Shown: positions 28,574-37,025 of the stretch, one piece after another
Layout of the letters: every line of letters starts with the position of its first letter
How positions within the stretch are numbered: the stretch's first letter is position 1
Source: Desulfobulbaceae bacterium
GTDB lineage: Bacteria; Desulfobacterota; Desulfobulbia; Desulfobulbales; Desulfobulbaceae
Assembly: GCA_026987195.1 (NCBI GenBank)
Contig: JALSNC010000080.1
Span: 1-51,263 of the forward strand
Direction: 5' to 3'
Length of the DNA stretch: 51,263 bases
Notes under the pieces: model-generated
What the model saw: the letters and a program-made list of their open reading frames with translations, nothing else
What the model was told of the DNA's origin: nothing
Databases searched by the model: none
Translations under genes and position numbers: made by a program

Positions 28574-30172
28574 ATGGAAACTCAACAGCGTCAACTGGTA
28601 AAGAAATACCTTGATCTGCTGGCCCATCACTGGAAGTTCATCACAGGCTGCCTGCTGATCGCCCTCAGTGCCGGCCTGCTCCTCTACCTCCGTATGCCGA
28701 AGGTGTACCAGTGCACGGCCCTGCTGAGCTATGAGCGGCAGCAGATCAATCCGGCCCGCATGGCGCCGGAGCGGGAGGAGCGGCGTCTGCGTGATACGGT
28801 GAGCACGCTCAGCGAGCTGGTCATGAGCAGGAACAACCTCGAGGGGATCATCTCACAGTTCGGTCTCTATCCCGAGGAGCGGCAGAGGATGCCCATCGAG
28901 GACGTGATCGAGCTCATGCGCAAGAAGATCAGCATCCGGCCGTCAACCAGGGGAGATACCTTCACCGTCACGTACGAGGGACGGAATCCGGAAAAGGTGC
29001 AGAAGACCACCAATGCCCTGGCCTCCAAGTTCATCGAGGAGAACCTCAAGTACCGGGAGGAAAGGGCCACGGAAACCTCCAGGTATACGGAGGACGAACT
29101 CAACATGGCCAAGATGGTCCTTGACAAGAAGGAGCAGGCCATGCGGGACTACAAACTGAAATACTACAACGAGATGCCGGACCAGCGGGAGAGCAATCTC
29201 GCCCGGCTCACCGCCCTGCATGAACAGTATCAGAATATCCAGGATTCCATCCAGGACCTGGAACGGACCCGGGTCCTGGTCCAGGAGCAGATCGCCCTGC
29301 GGCAGCGGCTGGCCACGGCCATTCTGCCCGGCGGTGGCACCGACACGGCAGCAGGGCAGGCAGGGACTGCTGCCCGGCCCATGAGCAGGGCCGAGCGGCT
29401 GCACGCCCTGCAGCAGTATCTCGAATCGCTGCTCAGCAAGTACACGGAACGGCATCCCGAGGTCCGGCGAACCCGGCAGATGATCGCCAGGCTCGAGCAG
29501 GAACTGGCCAGCCAGCCTGCTGCCGAGGAAAAAAAGGAGGGGGCCGCAACGTCTGCGGTCTCGCCGCCGACATCCGAGGACGCGGAGATCGCCCGGGCCC
29601 GGCTGCAGCTCAAGGAGATCGACCTCAACATCAGGCAGCTGCGGGCGGATCAGAAAAAGGTCCGTGCCGAGATCGACAAGTATGAGAAATGGGTGGCCGC
29701 AGCCCCTGTGAGGGAGGCGGAGTGGAATGCCCTGACCAGGGATTACAATGAACTGCGGCGGCACTATGACTACCTGGTGGCCCAGAACCTGCAGGCCTCC
29801 TCGGCGGAACACCTGGAGCGGAAACAGAAGGGCAGCAAGTTCAAGATCGTCGATCCTGCCCGTTATCCGGACAAGCCCTTCAAGCCCGATTTCAAGAAGA
29901 TGCTTCTGCTCGCCCTTGCCGCCGGGCTGGCGCTGGGGCTCGGAGTGGTTGTCGGGCTCGACTTCATCGATACCTCATTCAAGGATGTGGATGATCTGGA
30001 GGAGTTCCTCGGCATGACGGTCACCTGTTCGGTACCCTATCTCGAGACCAGGGCCGAGGCGCGAAGACGGCGGTTCTGGAATATCTTCTGGACACTGCTC
30101 TACCTGCTCTACGGTGTGCTTCTGCTGGCCGCGCTGGTCTGGTTCTGGCGCAAGGGCCAGATCATTCTCTAG
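28574..30172 (+). CDS. Wzz/GumC-type polysaccharide co-polymerase
   Basis: This 532-residue inner-membrane protein resembles the chain-length determinants of exopolysaccharide export. It has an N-terminal membrane helix (about 21-39), a Wzz-like periplasmic domain (QCTALLSYERQQ onward), long coiled coils (about 150-235 and 330-400), and the C-terminal Pro/Lys-rich KPFKPDFKK followed by a helix (about 439-462). A further C-terminal helix (about 500-525) is unusual. It resembles the variants found beside ExeA-like ATPases and CpsD kinases in exosortase-type loci. It is read with the two genes downstream, although 385 bases of repeats now intervene. Confidence 0.88.
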   Translation: METQQRQLVKKYLDLLAHHWKFITGCLLIALSAGLLLYLRMPKVYQCTALLSYERQQINPARMAPEREERRLRDTVSTLSELVMSRNNLEGIISQFGLYPEERQRMPIEDVIELMRKKISIRPSTRGDTFTVTYEGRNPEKVQKTTNALASKFIEENLKYREERATETSRYTEDELNMAKMVLDKKEQAMRDYKLKYYNEMPDQRESNLARLTALHEQYQNIQDSIQDLERTRVLVQEQIALRQRLATAILPGGGTDTAAGQAGTAARPMSRAERLHALQQYLESLLSKYTERHPEVRRTRQMIARLEQELASQPAAEEKKEGAATSAVSPPTSEDAEIARARLQLKEIDLNIRQLRADQKKVRAEIDKYEKWVAAAPVREAEWNALTRDYNELRRHYDYLVAQNLQASSAEHLERKQKGSKFKIVDPARYPDKPFKPDFKKMLLLALAAGLALGLGVVVGLDFIDTSFKDVDDLEEFLGMTVTCSVPYLETRAEARRRRFWNIFWTLLYLLYGVLLLAALVWFWRKGQIIL

Positions 30173-30280
30173 GTAAACGTTCAGCAGCACGCCATCTGCA
30201 CGCGCTCGCTGCTGGCCGCATAGCCGACTATAGCGGTCAGCCACGATCACGCACAGCTGACGCACTGCTGAACGTTTACC
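30172..30280 (+). repeat. Dispersed repeat family C, copy with perfect terminal inverted repeats
   Basis: The 109-base element is bounded by perfect 16-base inverted repeats, GGTAAACGTTCAGCAG (30172-30187) and CTGCTGAACGTTTACC (30265-30280). It begins within the stop codon of the Wzz-like gene. Its interior matches the copies at 18153-18234 and 45107-45240. A transcript of it would fold into one large hairpin. Confidence 0.86.
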
Positions 30281-30284
30281 AAAA

Positions 30285-30500
30285 GTATTGCTGCTTTTCA
30301 GGTAGTAGTTACTGATGATGGACTCGTAAAAAGTCCATCACACTCTAAAGATGGCTCAGCATAAAAGTTCGATATACAAGGCGTAGCGGTGTCGGCCAAG
30401 CGGAGGCGTACATGTAGTACGTCGAGCATTGGCCGTACCCGCTACAACGCAGTAGATCGGACTTTTTGCGACGCCATCACTGATAGCGGTGAACTATTAC
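30285..30500 (-). repeat. Dispersed repeat family A, interrupted by a family B element
   Basis: The two halves, 30285-30316 and 30479-30500, rejoin (after removal of the insert and one ACTGAT) into a sequence that aligns with the intact minus-strand copy at 45242-45293. The right half is the family start on the reverse strand (ATAGCGGTGAACTATTAC). This shows that the B element arrived later than the A copy. Confidence 0.8.
30317..30478 (+). mobile_element. Family B MITE-like element (162 bp) with terminal inverted repeats and target duplication
   Basis: The ends GATGGACTCGTAAAAAGTCC and (reverse strand) GATGGCGTCGCAAAAAGTCC pair at 17 of 20 positions. ACTGAT occurs on both sides (30311-30316 and 30479-30484), as expected for a 6-base target duplication. 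The element encodes no protein. A second, decayed copy lies at 2803-2930. It would need a transposase supplied from elsewhere in the genome. Confidence 0.85.
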
Positions 30501-30557
30501 TTCTCTAGATCGTGGTGATGCGGAAGACCCTGGCCGACAACGACCATCGACGGAACA

Positions 30558-31568
30558 ATGTATAGAAAGTACTACGGTTTTTCCAGCAAACCCTTTGACC
30601 TGGCACCCAATCCGGACCAGGTCTTCATGAGCGAGACACACCAGGAGGCCCTGGCCGTTCTCCGCTACGGCGTGATCGCCAAAAAGGGATTTCTGGTCCT
30701 GACCGGTGATGTCGGTACCGGCAAGACCACCCTGCTCCAGGTCCTGGTACGTTCCCTGGACATGGAGGTCCACTGCTGCCTGCTCAATAACCCCACCCTG
30801 TCCCGCGACGAGTTTCTCTCCTTTCTCGCCCACCAGTATAAACTGCCCTGGGAGGGCAACAAGGCCCTCTTCCTGCTGGCCTTTGCCGACTTTCTCAAGG
30901 CCTGTCATGACCGGGACGAGCGGGTCCTTCTGATAATCGACGAGGCGCACATGCTGCCCGTGGAGCTGCTGGAGGAGGTCCGGCTGCTTTCCAACCAGGA
31001 TGTCAGCGGCCAGGATGTGTTTTCCATCTTTCTTGTCGGCCAGTCGGAGCTCAACGACCGGCTGCGGGACGAACGTCTGCTGCCCCTGAGGCAGCGTATC
31101 GGCATCCGTTTTCACCTGCAGCGGTTTACCCGGGAGGAAACCGCCCAGTACATCAGCTATCGCATGCGCGCAGCCGGCGGGCAGCACCTGGATATCTTCA
31201 GTAACGATGCAGTCTCCCTGATATATAAGGTCAGCAGGGGAACGCCACGCCTCATCAATATCGTCTGCGATCATGCCCTGCTCACCGGTTTTGCCGATGA
31301 CCGGCCCAGGATCGGCGTCGATCTGATCAGGGAGTGCGTCGAAGATCTCCACCTTCCCGGTGAAGAGACTCCGCTGCCCGTTGCCACGGGCGGCAGGCGC
31401 GGACGATGGTCCCTGCTGTGGCGGGGCCTTGCCCTCCTGCTGGTCATTGCCGTGCTGCTGCTTCTCCTGGAGGCACTGCCCGGGACGCGGGAGTATTCGC
31501 CCCTTGGATCATTGCTGCCGCCCGAATGGCTGCAGCAACTGCACCGTCTGTATGATCGCTTTCTGTGA
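30558..31568 (+). CDS. ExeA/GspA-like AAA ATPase of an exopolysaccharide locus
   Basis: The 336-residue protein begins MYRKYYGFSSKPFDLAPNPD, the hallmark start of ExeA-type ATPases. It has Walker A GDVGTGKTT (50-58), Walker B VLLIIDEAHML near 122-132, the FLVGQSEL sensor region, and a C-terminal membrane helix (about 283-302). Homologues work with type II secretion or, next to Wzz-like and CpsD proteins, with surface polysaccharide systems. The neighbours here support the second role. Its start codon follows the repeat-filled gap, with no strong Shine-Dalgarno sequence. Confidence 0.87.
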   Translation: MYRKYYGFSSKPFDLAPNPDQVFMSETHQEALAVLRYGVIAKKGFLVLTGDVGTGKTTLLQVLVRSLDMEVHCCLLNNPTLSRDEFLSFLAHQYKLPWEGNKALFLLAFADFLKACHDRDERVLLIIDEAHMLPVELLEEVRLLSNQDVSGQDVFSIFLVGQSELNDRLRDERLLPLRQRIGIRFHLQRFTREETAQYISYRMRAAGGQHLDIFSNDAVSLIYKVSRGTPRLINIVCDHALLTGFADDRPRIGVDLIRECVEDLHLPGEETPLPVATGGRRGRWSLLWRGLALLLVIAVLLLLLEALPGTREYSPLGSLLPPEWLQQLHRLYDRFL

Positions 31569-31597
31569 GATCCATGGTCGAGGGATGTATCAGCTCA

Positions 31598-31676
31598 TCG
31601 CCATCGGCAACCGCTTCGAAATACCGTAACAGTTCACCGCTGTCGGCAACTGCATTGAACCATCGGTGCTTTTACG
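31598..31676 (+). repeat. Dispersed repeat family A, partial plus full copy in tandem
   Basis: A partial unit (CATCGCCATCGGCAACCGCTT to ATACCG) runs directly into a full copy (31626-31676) from GTAACAGTTCACCGCTGTCGG to GGTGCTTTTACG. The pair separates the ExeA-like and BY-kinase genes. Confidence 0.78.
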
Positions 31677-31710
31677 CAATACCTGCCAAAGGGCTCATGA
31701 GGAGGAACGT

Positions 31711-32592
31711 GTGGGAAAGGTCTACAAGGCATTGAACAAGGCGGGCGTGCACCGGCCTGCGGCAACGGACGACACCGGGGCACCGGACCATGCCCCTGCT
31801 GCCGGAGTATCCGCGCCCGTGGAGCAGCCACGGGATGGGGGACCGGGAAAGAGCGTTGTGCCGCCGGCTGCCGGTTCCTGGGACGAACGGCTGCTCCTGG
31901 CCACTGCCACGGCCGGGGGTGCGGCCGAGAGTTTCCGCAACCTGCGGACCCGGATCCTGCATCCGTCGGACGGCGATATACCGCGGACCCTGCTGGTCAC
32001 GAGCGCCACCCCGGGCGAGGGCAAGAGTTTTGTCTGTGCCAATCTGGGGGTCTCCCTGGCCCAGGGGCTCGACACCTACAGTCTGCTGGTGGACTGCGAC
32101 CTGCGCAAGCCCTCCCTGCATGCCTTCTTCGGCCTCGGCAACGAGCAGGGGCTGGCGGATCACCTGCGGGACGGCCAGGATGTGGGGCCGATGTTCGTCA
32201 ACTGCGGCATACGCAAACTCTCTCTCCTGCCGGCCGGACCGCCGCCGGTCAACCCGGCGGAACTGGTCGGCGCCCGGACCATGACCGGTCTGGTCCGGGA
32301 GTTCGCGGATCGCTATGACGACCGGATCATCATCTTTGACAGCCCGCCCGTGCAGGCGGCCTCGGAGACCCTGATTCTGGCGAAACAGGTGGATGGCATC
32401 ATCCTGGTTGTCCGCTGGGGCGGCAGCCGCCGCGAACATGTCCAGGATCTCCTTGACCTGGTGGGCAGGGACAAGATCGTTGCCGTGGTCTTCAACGCCT
32501 ACCGGGCAACAGTGTTCGACACCAGGCTCTTCGGGGCTTACGAGTATCAGCGGGATTACTCCTACGGAGCCGGTCAGGCCGATGGAACGTAA
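31711..32592 (+). CDS. Bacterial tyrosine kinase (CpsD/CapB/Wzc cytoplasmic domain type)
   Basis: This BY-kinase autophosphorylates on a C-terminal tyrosine cluster and controls polysaccharide polymerisation with its Wzz-like partner. The 293-residue protein has Walker A SATPGEGKS (98-106), Walker A-prime LLVDCDLRKPS, Walker B IIIFDSPPV, and a C-terminal cluster GAYEYQRDYSYG with four tyrosines. The GTG at 31711 is preceded by GAGGAGG at 5 bases and gives the usual beginning MGKVYKALNKAG; a GTG further upstream lies inside the repeat. The partner is most likely the Wzz-like gene two upstream. The stop codon lies in a family A repeat. Confidence 0.92.
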   Translation: MGKVYKALNKAGVHRPAATDDTGAPDHAPAAGVSAPVEQPRDGGPGKSVVPPAAGSWDERLLLATATAGGAAESFRNLRTRILHPSDGDIPRTLLVTSATPGEGKSFVCANLGVSLAQGLDTYSLLVDCDLRKPSLHAFFGLGNEQGLADHLRDGQDVGPMFVNCGIRKLSLLPAGPPPVNPAELVGARTMTGLVREFADRYDDRIIIFDSPPVQAASETLILAKQVDGIILVVRWGGSRREHVQDLLDLVGRDKIVAVVFNAYRATVFDTRLFGAYEYQRDYSYGAGQADGT

Positions 32593-32637
32593 AAGTTCCT
32601 GTCGGTCAGGTGGTTGCCGAGAGCGGTAAACTGTTAC
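32589..32637 (-). repeat. Dispersed repeat family A supplying two stop codons
   Basis: On the minus strand it reads GTAACAGTTTACCGCTCTCGG to GGAACTTTTAC. Its left end contains the TAA of the BY-kinase (32590-32592), and its right end contains the TAA of the convergent stress protein (32634-32636, read on the minus strand). The 41 bases between the two genes are all repeat. Confidence 0.8.
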
Positions 32638-33494
32638 ATCGTTCCCTGTTTTTCGATCACCAGCACGGCGCAGTGGGCCTGGCTGATGACCTTTTCCGTC
32701 ACATGGCCCATGAGCAGTCTGGACAGCTCCCGGCCGTGCCCTCCCATGACAATCATTCCCACGTCGTGTTCCCTGGCGGTGGCAGTGATGACATCGGCTG
32801 TCTTCCCCGGTCTGGCCATGGGCACGCAGCCGGCGGTCACCCGCTGCTCCTCGAACCGCCGACAGGCCCCGGTGACGGTCCGGCGCGCCTGTTCCATGTC
32901 GGCGTCACGCGTCGCCACGGCAAGGACGAAGACCTGCTTCAGAAAGGGACAGTGCATGGCCAGGCTGATGACCTCCTCGGTGGCCTGACCGGCGAACGCC
33001 GAGCCATCGGTGGCCAGCAGGATCCGTTCGACGTTGATGCGGGCGTTTCTCGGCACCACCAGGACCCGGGGGAAGCCGAGGCCGATGATCTTGGAGGCCA
33101 CGCTTCCGGCCAGCAGCTTCATCAGGCTGCTGCGGCCGTGGCGGCCGATGACGATCATGTCGGCCCTGTTGCGTTGCGCCAGCTCGATGATGGTCTTCTC
33201 GGGCATGTAGGATTCTTCGATGATGGCCCTGCATTCGATGCTGCCTGCAGCAGCTTCCCTTTCCAGACGTCCGATATACTCCCTGATTTCCCTGCGCAGG
33301 GTGGCCGATTCCGCGTGCGCCGATGTGGCGAGTTCCGTATCAACGGTGATGACATGGAGAATGACCAGGCGGGCCTTCCATGTCCTGCACAGGAAAAGAG
33401 CCTCCCGTTCCGCGCCGGCCCCGAATTTTGTCCCGTCCGTGGCCAGGGCTATGGTCTCTATCTTGCCGAGCATGTGGTTGCTGTGGGATGCCAT
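32634..33494 (-). CDS. Tandem universal stress protein
   Basis: The 286-residue protein has two UspA domains (about 12-150 and 155-285). Each ends in the nucleotide-loop pattern G-x2-G-x9-G: IGRHGRSSLMKLLAGS and MGGHGRELSRLLMG. The second lacks the final Ser. UspA-family proteins bind ATP or sense stress; the target is unknown. A good GAGGAG lies upstream of the ATG. It is downstream of the carbonic anhydrase and SulP genes on the same strand, separated from them by a family A repeat. Confidence 0.92.
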   Translation of the reverse strand: MASHSNHMLGKIETIALATDGTKFGAGAEREALFLCRTWKARLVILHVITVDTELATSAHAESATLRREIREYIGRLEREAAAGSIECRAIIEESYMPEKTIIELAQRNRADMIVIGRHGRSSLMKLLAGSVASKIIGLGFPRVLVVPRNARINVERILLATDGSAFAGQATEEVISLAMHCPFLKQVFVLAVATRDADMEQARRTVTGACRRFEEQRVTAGCVPMARPGKTADVITATAREHDVGMIVMGGHGRELSRLLMGHVTEKVISQAHCAVLVIEKQGTM

Positions 33495-33555
33495 GCTTGC
33501 TCCTCTTCCGGTTGGGGGGGTGAGATCTGTTGCTTTGCGTCCGGGGGCCGGTCTT

Positions 33556-33606
33556 GTGACAGTTGACCGCTATCGGCAGCGGCCTTGAAATGCCGCTGCT
33601 TCTGCC
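33556..33606 (+). repeat. Dispersed repeat family A
   Basis: A copy running from GTGACAGTTGACCGCTATCGG to CGCTGCTTCTGCC sits between the SulP stop and the stress-protein start, 10 bases from the SulP stop codon. Confidence 0.72.
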
Positions 33607-33616
33607 CGGTTTCCGG

Positions 33617-35791
33617 TCATGGCGTATCCTGGGGCACATAGTGGGTCAGGGGGCAGTCCCTGCAGCCTTTTTCCGGAAGGTCGGTGTGATAGTGAACCTT
33701 CCGGATGATATCCCTGACCGCTGATTCCGTATCCGGATACAGGTTCTCCAGCCCGATCTTGTCCAGCAGGTGGGTCCGTTCCATGACCTGCATGACCTGG
33801 CCCTTGACCCCGGACATGGCGAAACCGAGTCCGGCGGCACGGACCCGTTCCACCAGCAGGGCCAGGGCCTCCTCGCCCGAGGCGTCCATATCGTTGATTC
33901 CCTTGGCATCCAGGAGAATATACCGCAGGTCCGGGTGTTCGGTCCGGAACCTGGTCACCTGCTCGTCCAGATAGCTGGCATTGGCGAAGAAGAGGGCGCC
34001 GTCGAAGCGGACCACCGAGATGTGCCGGCACCCCTTGAGCCGGTAATGCTCGGCGCTCTTGAGAACCTTGTCCTCGTACATGGAGAGTTCGGCGACCACC
34101 GGCCGCATGGACTTGTACAGGAAAACGCCCATGGAGAGGGCCACGCCCACCATGATGCCCTTGTCGAGGTGCGGGGCATAGGCCAGGGTGACGATGAAGG
34201 TGATGATGGAGATGGCACCGTCATACCACTGGGCCTTCCAGGCATGGATGAAGCCGGAGGTGTTGACCAGGCCGATGACCGCCATCATGATGACTGCAGC
34301 CAGCACGGCCTGCGGCAGATGATAGAGCAGGGGCGTGAGGAAGAGCAGGGTGATGACCACCACCACAGAGGTGACCACGGAGGAAATCCCTGAGACGGCG
34401 CCGGCCTGGAGATTGACCGCAGAGCGGGAAAATGAACCGGAGACGGAATAACTGGCGCCCATGGAGCCGACGATGTTGGCCAGGCCCTGGCCGATGAGCT
34501 CCTGGTTGGGGTCGAGGCGCTGGCCGGTCTTGGCGGCCATGGCCTTGGCGATGGCGATGGCTTCCATGAAGCCGAGAAGAGAGATGATGACCGCGGTGGG
34601 AAAGAGCTTGACAAAGGACTTCGCACTGATATCAGGCATGGTGAACGGCGGCAGTCCCTCGGGGATCCTGCCCACCACGGCACCGCCGCCCATGAGTTTG
34701 AGCCTGTCCGGGTCGAGGGGAACCCCCTGGACGGCCAGCCGCCACGTGCCTCCGTCGGTCTTCAACCCTTCCGGCACATCCTTTTTCGGGTAAAAGATGG
34801 TGCTGTCGCCCCGGCGGACCGCAGCCAGCTTCATCTGGCGGAGTTGATTTCTAACCTGGTGCAGCCGCTCCCTGGTCTCCTCCAGCCGGGCGGTGAGGAT
34901 GTTGACCTCGCTCTCCATCCGGAGCACGGCTATGGATTTGGTGCCTCGCAGGGCCTCGTCCCTGATCAGCTGCTCGTCGATCTCCAGACCCAGGGTGGCA
35001 CGTTTCTGTCCCAGTTCCCTGATCTCCCTCACCAGGCGGTTGAATCTCTGGATCCTGTCCTCCAGGCCGGGAACCTCGATGGCGGCAACACTGACATGGA
35101 CATCCCTGTTGAAGCCGGTGAAGTAGGAGATCAGGGTGGTGATCACCACGGCCACCAGGACGTTGGGAATCCTGGGATTGAGTTTTTTCAGAACCACCAT
35201 GATCACCACGGCGCCGATACCGTAGAGTAACGTGGGCAGGTGGGTGTAGTCCATGGCTGCCCGGGCCACCCGCATCATGGTCTCGTAGTGGTGAGGCGCC
35301 TTGTCCACGTAAACACCGAAAAATTTGGAGAACTGGGAGGAGGCGATGATGATGGCGGCGGCATTGGTGAAACCGTTGATCACCGGGTGCGAGAGGAAGT
35401 TGACCACCATGCCCAGCTTGAGCACACCCAGGGTGAACTGGAACAGGCCGACCACCATGGCCAGGGTGATGGAGTAGGCGATGAATTCGGGCGATCCGGC
35501 CGTGGCCAGGGGTTCCAGGGAGGCTGCAGACATCAGCGAGACAACGGCCACCGGGCCCGTGGCCAGCTGGCGGCTGGAGCCGAACAGCGCCGCCACCATG
35601 GGCGGCAGGAAGGCCGCATAGAGACCGTAGTATGCAGGAAGGCCGGCGAGCTGGGCATAGGCCATGGACTGAGGGATCAGGACCAGGGCGACGGTGACGC
35701 CCGCCACGAGGTCGGCCTTGAAATCACCACCCCTGTAGCCCTTGAACCAGCGGAGAAACGGGAAGAGTCCGGGAATGAGTCTGGAGATCAT
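33617..35791 (-). CDS. SulP-family anion transporter with STAS domain and coiled-coil insert
   Basis: SulP carriers move sulfate or bicarbonate. The 724-residue protein has the usual core (LIPQSMAYAQLAGLPAYYGLYAAF near 39-62; GQGLANIVGSMGASYSVSGSFSRSAVN) and a C-terminal STAS domain (about 590-695). An extra segment at about 235-370 is inserted in the middle of the transporter; its first part is strongly heptad-like and charged, and it ends before the normal VVGRIPEGLPPF. A short Cys pair (KGCRDC) ends the protein. The carbonic anhydrase upstream points to bicarbonate or coupled CO2 handling and not simple sulfate uptake, but sulfate cannot be excluded. Confidence 0.92.
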   Translation of the reverse strand: MISRLIPGLFPFLRWFKGYRGGDFKADLVAGVTVALVLIPQSMAYAQLAGLPAYYGLYAAFLPPMVAALFGSSRQLATGPVAVVSLMSAASLEPLATAGSPEFIAYSITLAMVVGLFQFTLGVLKLGMVVNFLSHPVINGFTNAAAIIIASSQFSKFFGVYVDKAPHHYETMMRVARAAMDYTHLPTLLYGIGAVVIMVVLKKLNPRIPNVLVAVVITTLISYFTGFNRDVHVSVAAIEVPGLEDRIQRFNRLVREIRELGQKRATLGLEIDEQLIRDEALRGTKSIAVLRMESEVNILTARLEETRERLHQVRNQLRQMKLAAVRRGDSTIFYPKKDVPEGLKTDGGTWRLAVQGVPLDPDRLKLMGGGAVVGRIPEGLPPFTMPDISAKSFVKLFPTAVIISLLGFMEAIAIAKAMAAKTGQRLDPNQELIGQGLANIVGSMGASYSVSGSFSRSAVNLQAGAVSGISSVVTSVVVVITLLFLTPLLYHLPQAVLAAVIMMAVIGLVNTSGFIHAWKAQWYDGAISIITFIVTLAYAPHLDKGIMVGVALSMGVFLYKSMRPVVAELSMYEDKVLKSAEHYRLKGCRHISVVRFDGALFFANASYLDEQVTRFRTEHPDLRYILLDAKGINDMDASGEEALALLVERVRAAGLGFAMSGVKGQVMQVMERTHLLDKIGLENLYPDTESAVRDIIRKVHYHTDLPEKGCRDCPLTHYVPQDTP

Positions 35792-35878
35792 TTCGTTGTC
35801 ACCTTGCTTGCTGTCGGTATGTGTCGGGATGGTTCGCGGGATCAGACAGGCTGTTGATGGCCCGTGGCTCGGTCCGGG

Positions 35879-36469
35879 TCAGGAGAGCAGTTCCACGGTT
35901 CCGTGGGCCAGGTGGTAGAATGCGGCAGTGATACGAAGTTGTCCGTTGCGGACCAGCGGCGCGAGGATCGGTTCGGAGGCGGTCAGTTGCCCTGCCGTCA
36001 TCCGGGCGACCTCCCGGGCTGCATTGTCGGTCAGATCGCCTTCCATGCTCCCGGCCCGGTCCACGGCGGGCCGGATGGCCGGGGCAAGGCTTGCCATGTG
36101 GCCCTGCAGGTCCGCGCCCGAGGCAACGGCCGCCACGGCGCCACAGTTGGAGTGGGCAAGGACCATGAGCAGGGGGACGCGCAGGCCGACGGCGGCATAT
36201 TCCAGGCTGCCGAGGAGGTGGTCATTGATGATGCTGCCTGCAACCCGGACGACAAAGAGATCGCCCAGTCCCTGGTCGAAGATGAGCTCCGGCGGCACCC
36301 GGGAGTCGGCACAGGACAGAATGGCGGCCCAAGGTGCCTGGCCGCTGACCAGGGCATTGCGCCTGCCGGTGTCCTGACGGGGATGGCGGCAGCAGCCGGC
36401 GGCAAAGCGCCGGTTTCCGCGCAGCAGTCGTTCCAGAACAGTGTCGCCGCCCAGGGCCGTGGATTCCAT
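35879..36469 (-). CDS. Beta-class carbonic anhydrase
   Basis: This zinc enzyme interconverts CO2 and bicarbonate. The 196-residue protein has the ligand/dyad motif CADSRVPPE (Cys53, Asp55, Arg57) and the second ligand pair HSNC (His106, Cys109), with the family's FVVRVAGSI and ALGYL-like stretches. It is directly upstream of the SulP carrier on the same strand, an arrangement known for bicarbonate transport units. A 612-base gap with palindromic sites lies upstream. Confidence 0.94.
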   Translation of the reverse strand: MESTALGGDTVLERLLRGNRRFAAGCCRHPRQDTGRRNALVSGQAPWAAILSCADSRVPPELIFDQGLGDLFVVRVAGSIINDHLLGSLEYAAVGLRVPLLMVLAHSNCGAVAAVASGADLQGHMASLAPAIRPAVDRAGSMEGDLTDNAAREVARMTAGQLTASEPILAPLVRNGQLRITAAFYHLAHGTVELLS

Positions 36470-36707
36470 GGCTCTTTCTCCGTGAACTGGATGAGAGGAT
36501 CTGCGGCCGCATATCCCGGAACCGGGACCGGATGGGGAGTACAGGGGATCCGGAGGGGTCGGGCCAGCCGCGCTGGAGCACGTCGCCGGTCCCTCCCGGG
36601 GGAGTTCGGTCGACGCACAGCCGGGCCGGCATCCCCGTGCCTGTCCGACCGGTGAACAATGGCAACGATCATCACCGGCGAGGCGCAGGACAGGGATGTC
36701 AGCAGTC

Positions 36708-36722
36708 TTTCAGATTTTGAAA
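36708..36722. promoter_or_regulatory. Operator-like palindrome 1
   Basis: TTTCAGATTTTGAAA is a 15-base inverted repeat with one mismatch around a central base. It is nearly the same as the second site, 54 bases away, suggesting paired binding of one regulator about 240 bases upstream of the carbonic anhydrase start. Confidence 0.5.
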
Positions 36723-36761
36723 AAATGAAAGAACGCTTCCCGGGACGGAAGGCTTTTCACC

Positions 36762-36776
36762 TTTCAAAATTTGAAA
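36762..36776. promoter_or_regulatory. Operator-like palindrome 2
   Basis: TTTCAAAATTTGAAA is a perfect 7-base inverted repeat around a central A. It repeats site 1 with two base differences, in a window where AT-rich palindromes are otherwise rare. Confidence 0.5.
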
Positions 36777-37002
36777 TGCTGAACAGCGGCCTGTCCGGAC
36801 AGGACCTCCTGGCAAGAGCATGAAATGATTGAGACGGGTTGGGAACAAGGAATGATTCTGATCAATTTTGAGCGATTTTCCGGACGATGTCAAGGGGAAA
36901 GCCCGTCTCCATGGAGGATGATTTCCCGGTTGTGGTGGAGAGATCACCAGGGCGCCGGCGGAAGATCGTTGAAAAAACAGGGTGAAAACATCCCCGGAAA
37001 TC

Positions 37003-37025
37003 GTAACGGATCACCGCTGCCGGAC
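37003..37025 (+). repeat. Partial family A repeat
   Basis: GTAACGGATCACCGCTGCCGG matches the first 21 bases of the family at most positions; the rest is missing. Confidence 0.4.

Larger units (their letters stand above)
30281..30557. other. Repeat-filled gap before the ExeA-like gene
   Basis: The gap contains a family A copy split by a family B element (30317-30478). No gene is visible, and no promoter for the ExeA-like gene could be identified outside the repeats. Confidence 0.5.

Noticed and set aside
36470-36700. Sigma-54 promoter for the carbonic anhydrase gene on the minus strand
   Set aside because: Three candidate GC/CC pairs were examined, and each has the wrong spacing by one base and poor flanking matches.
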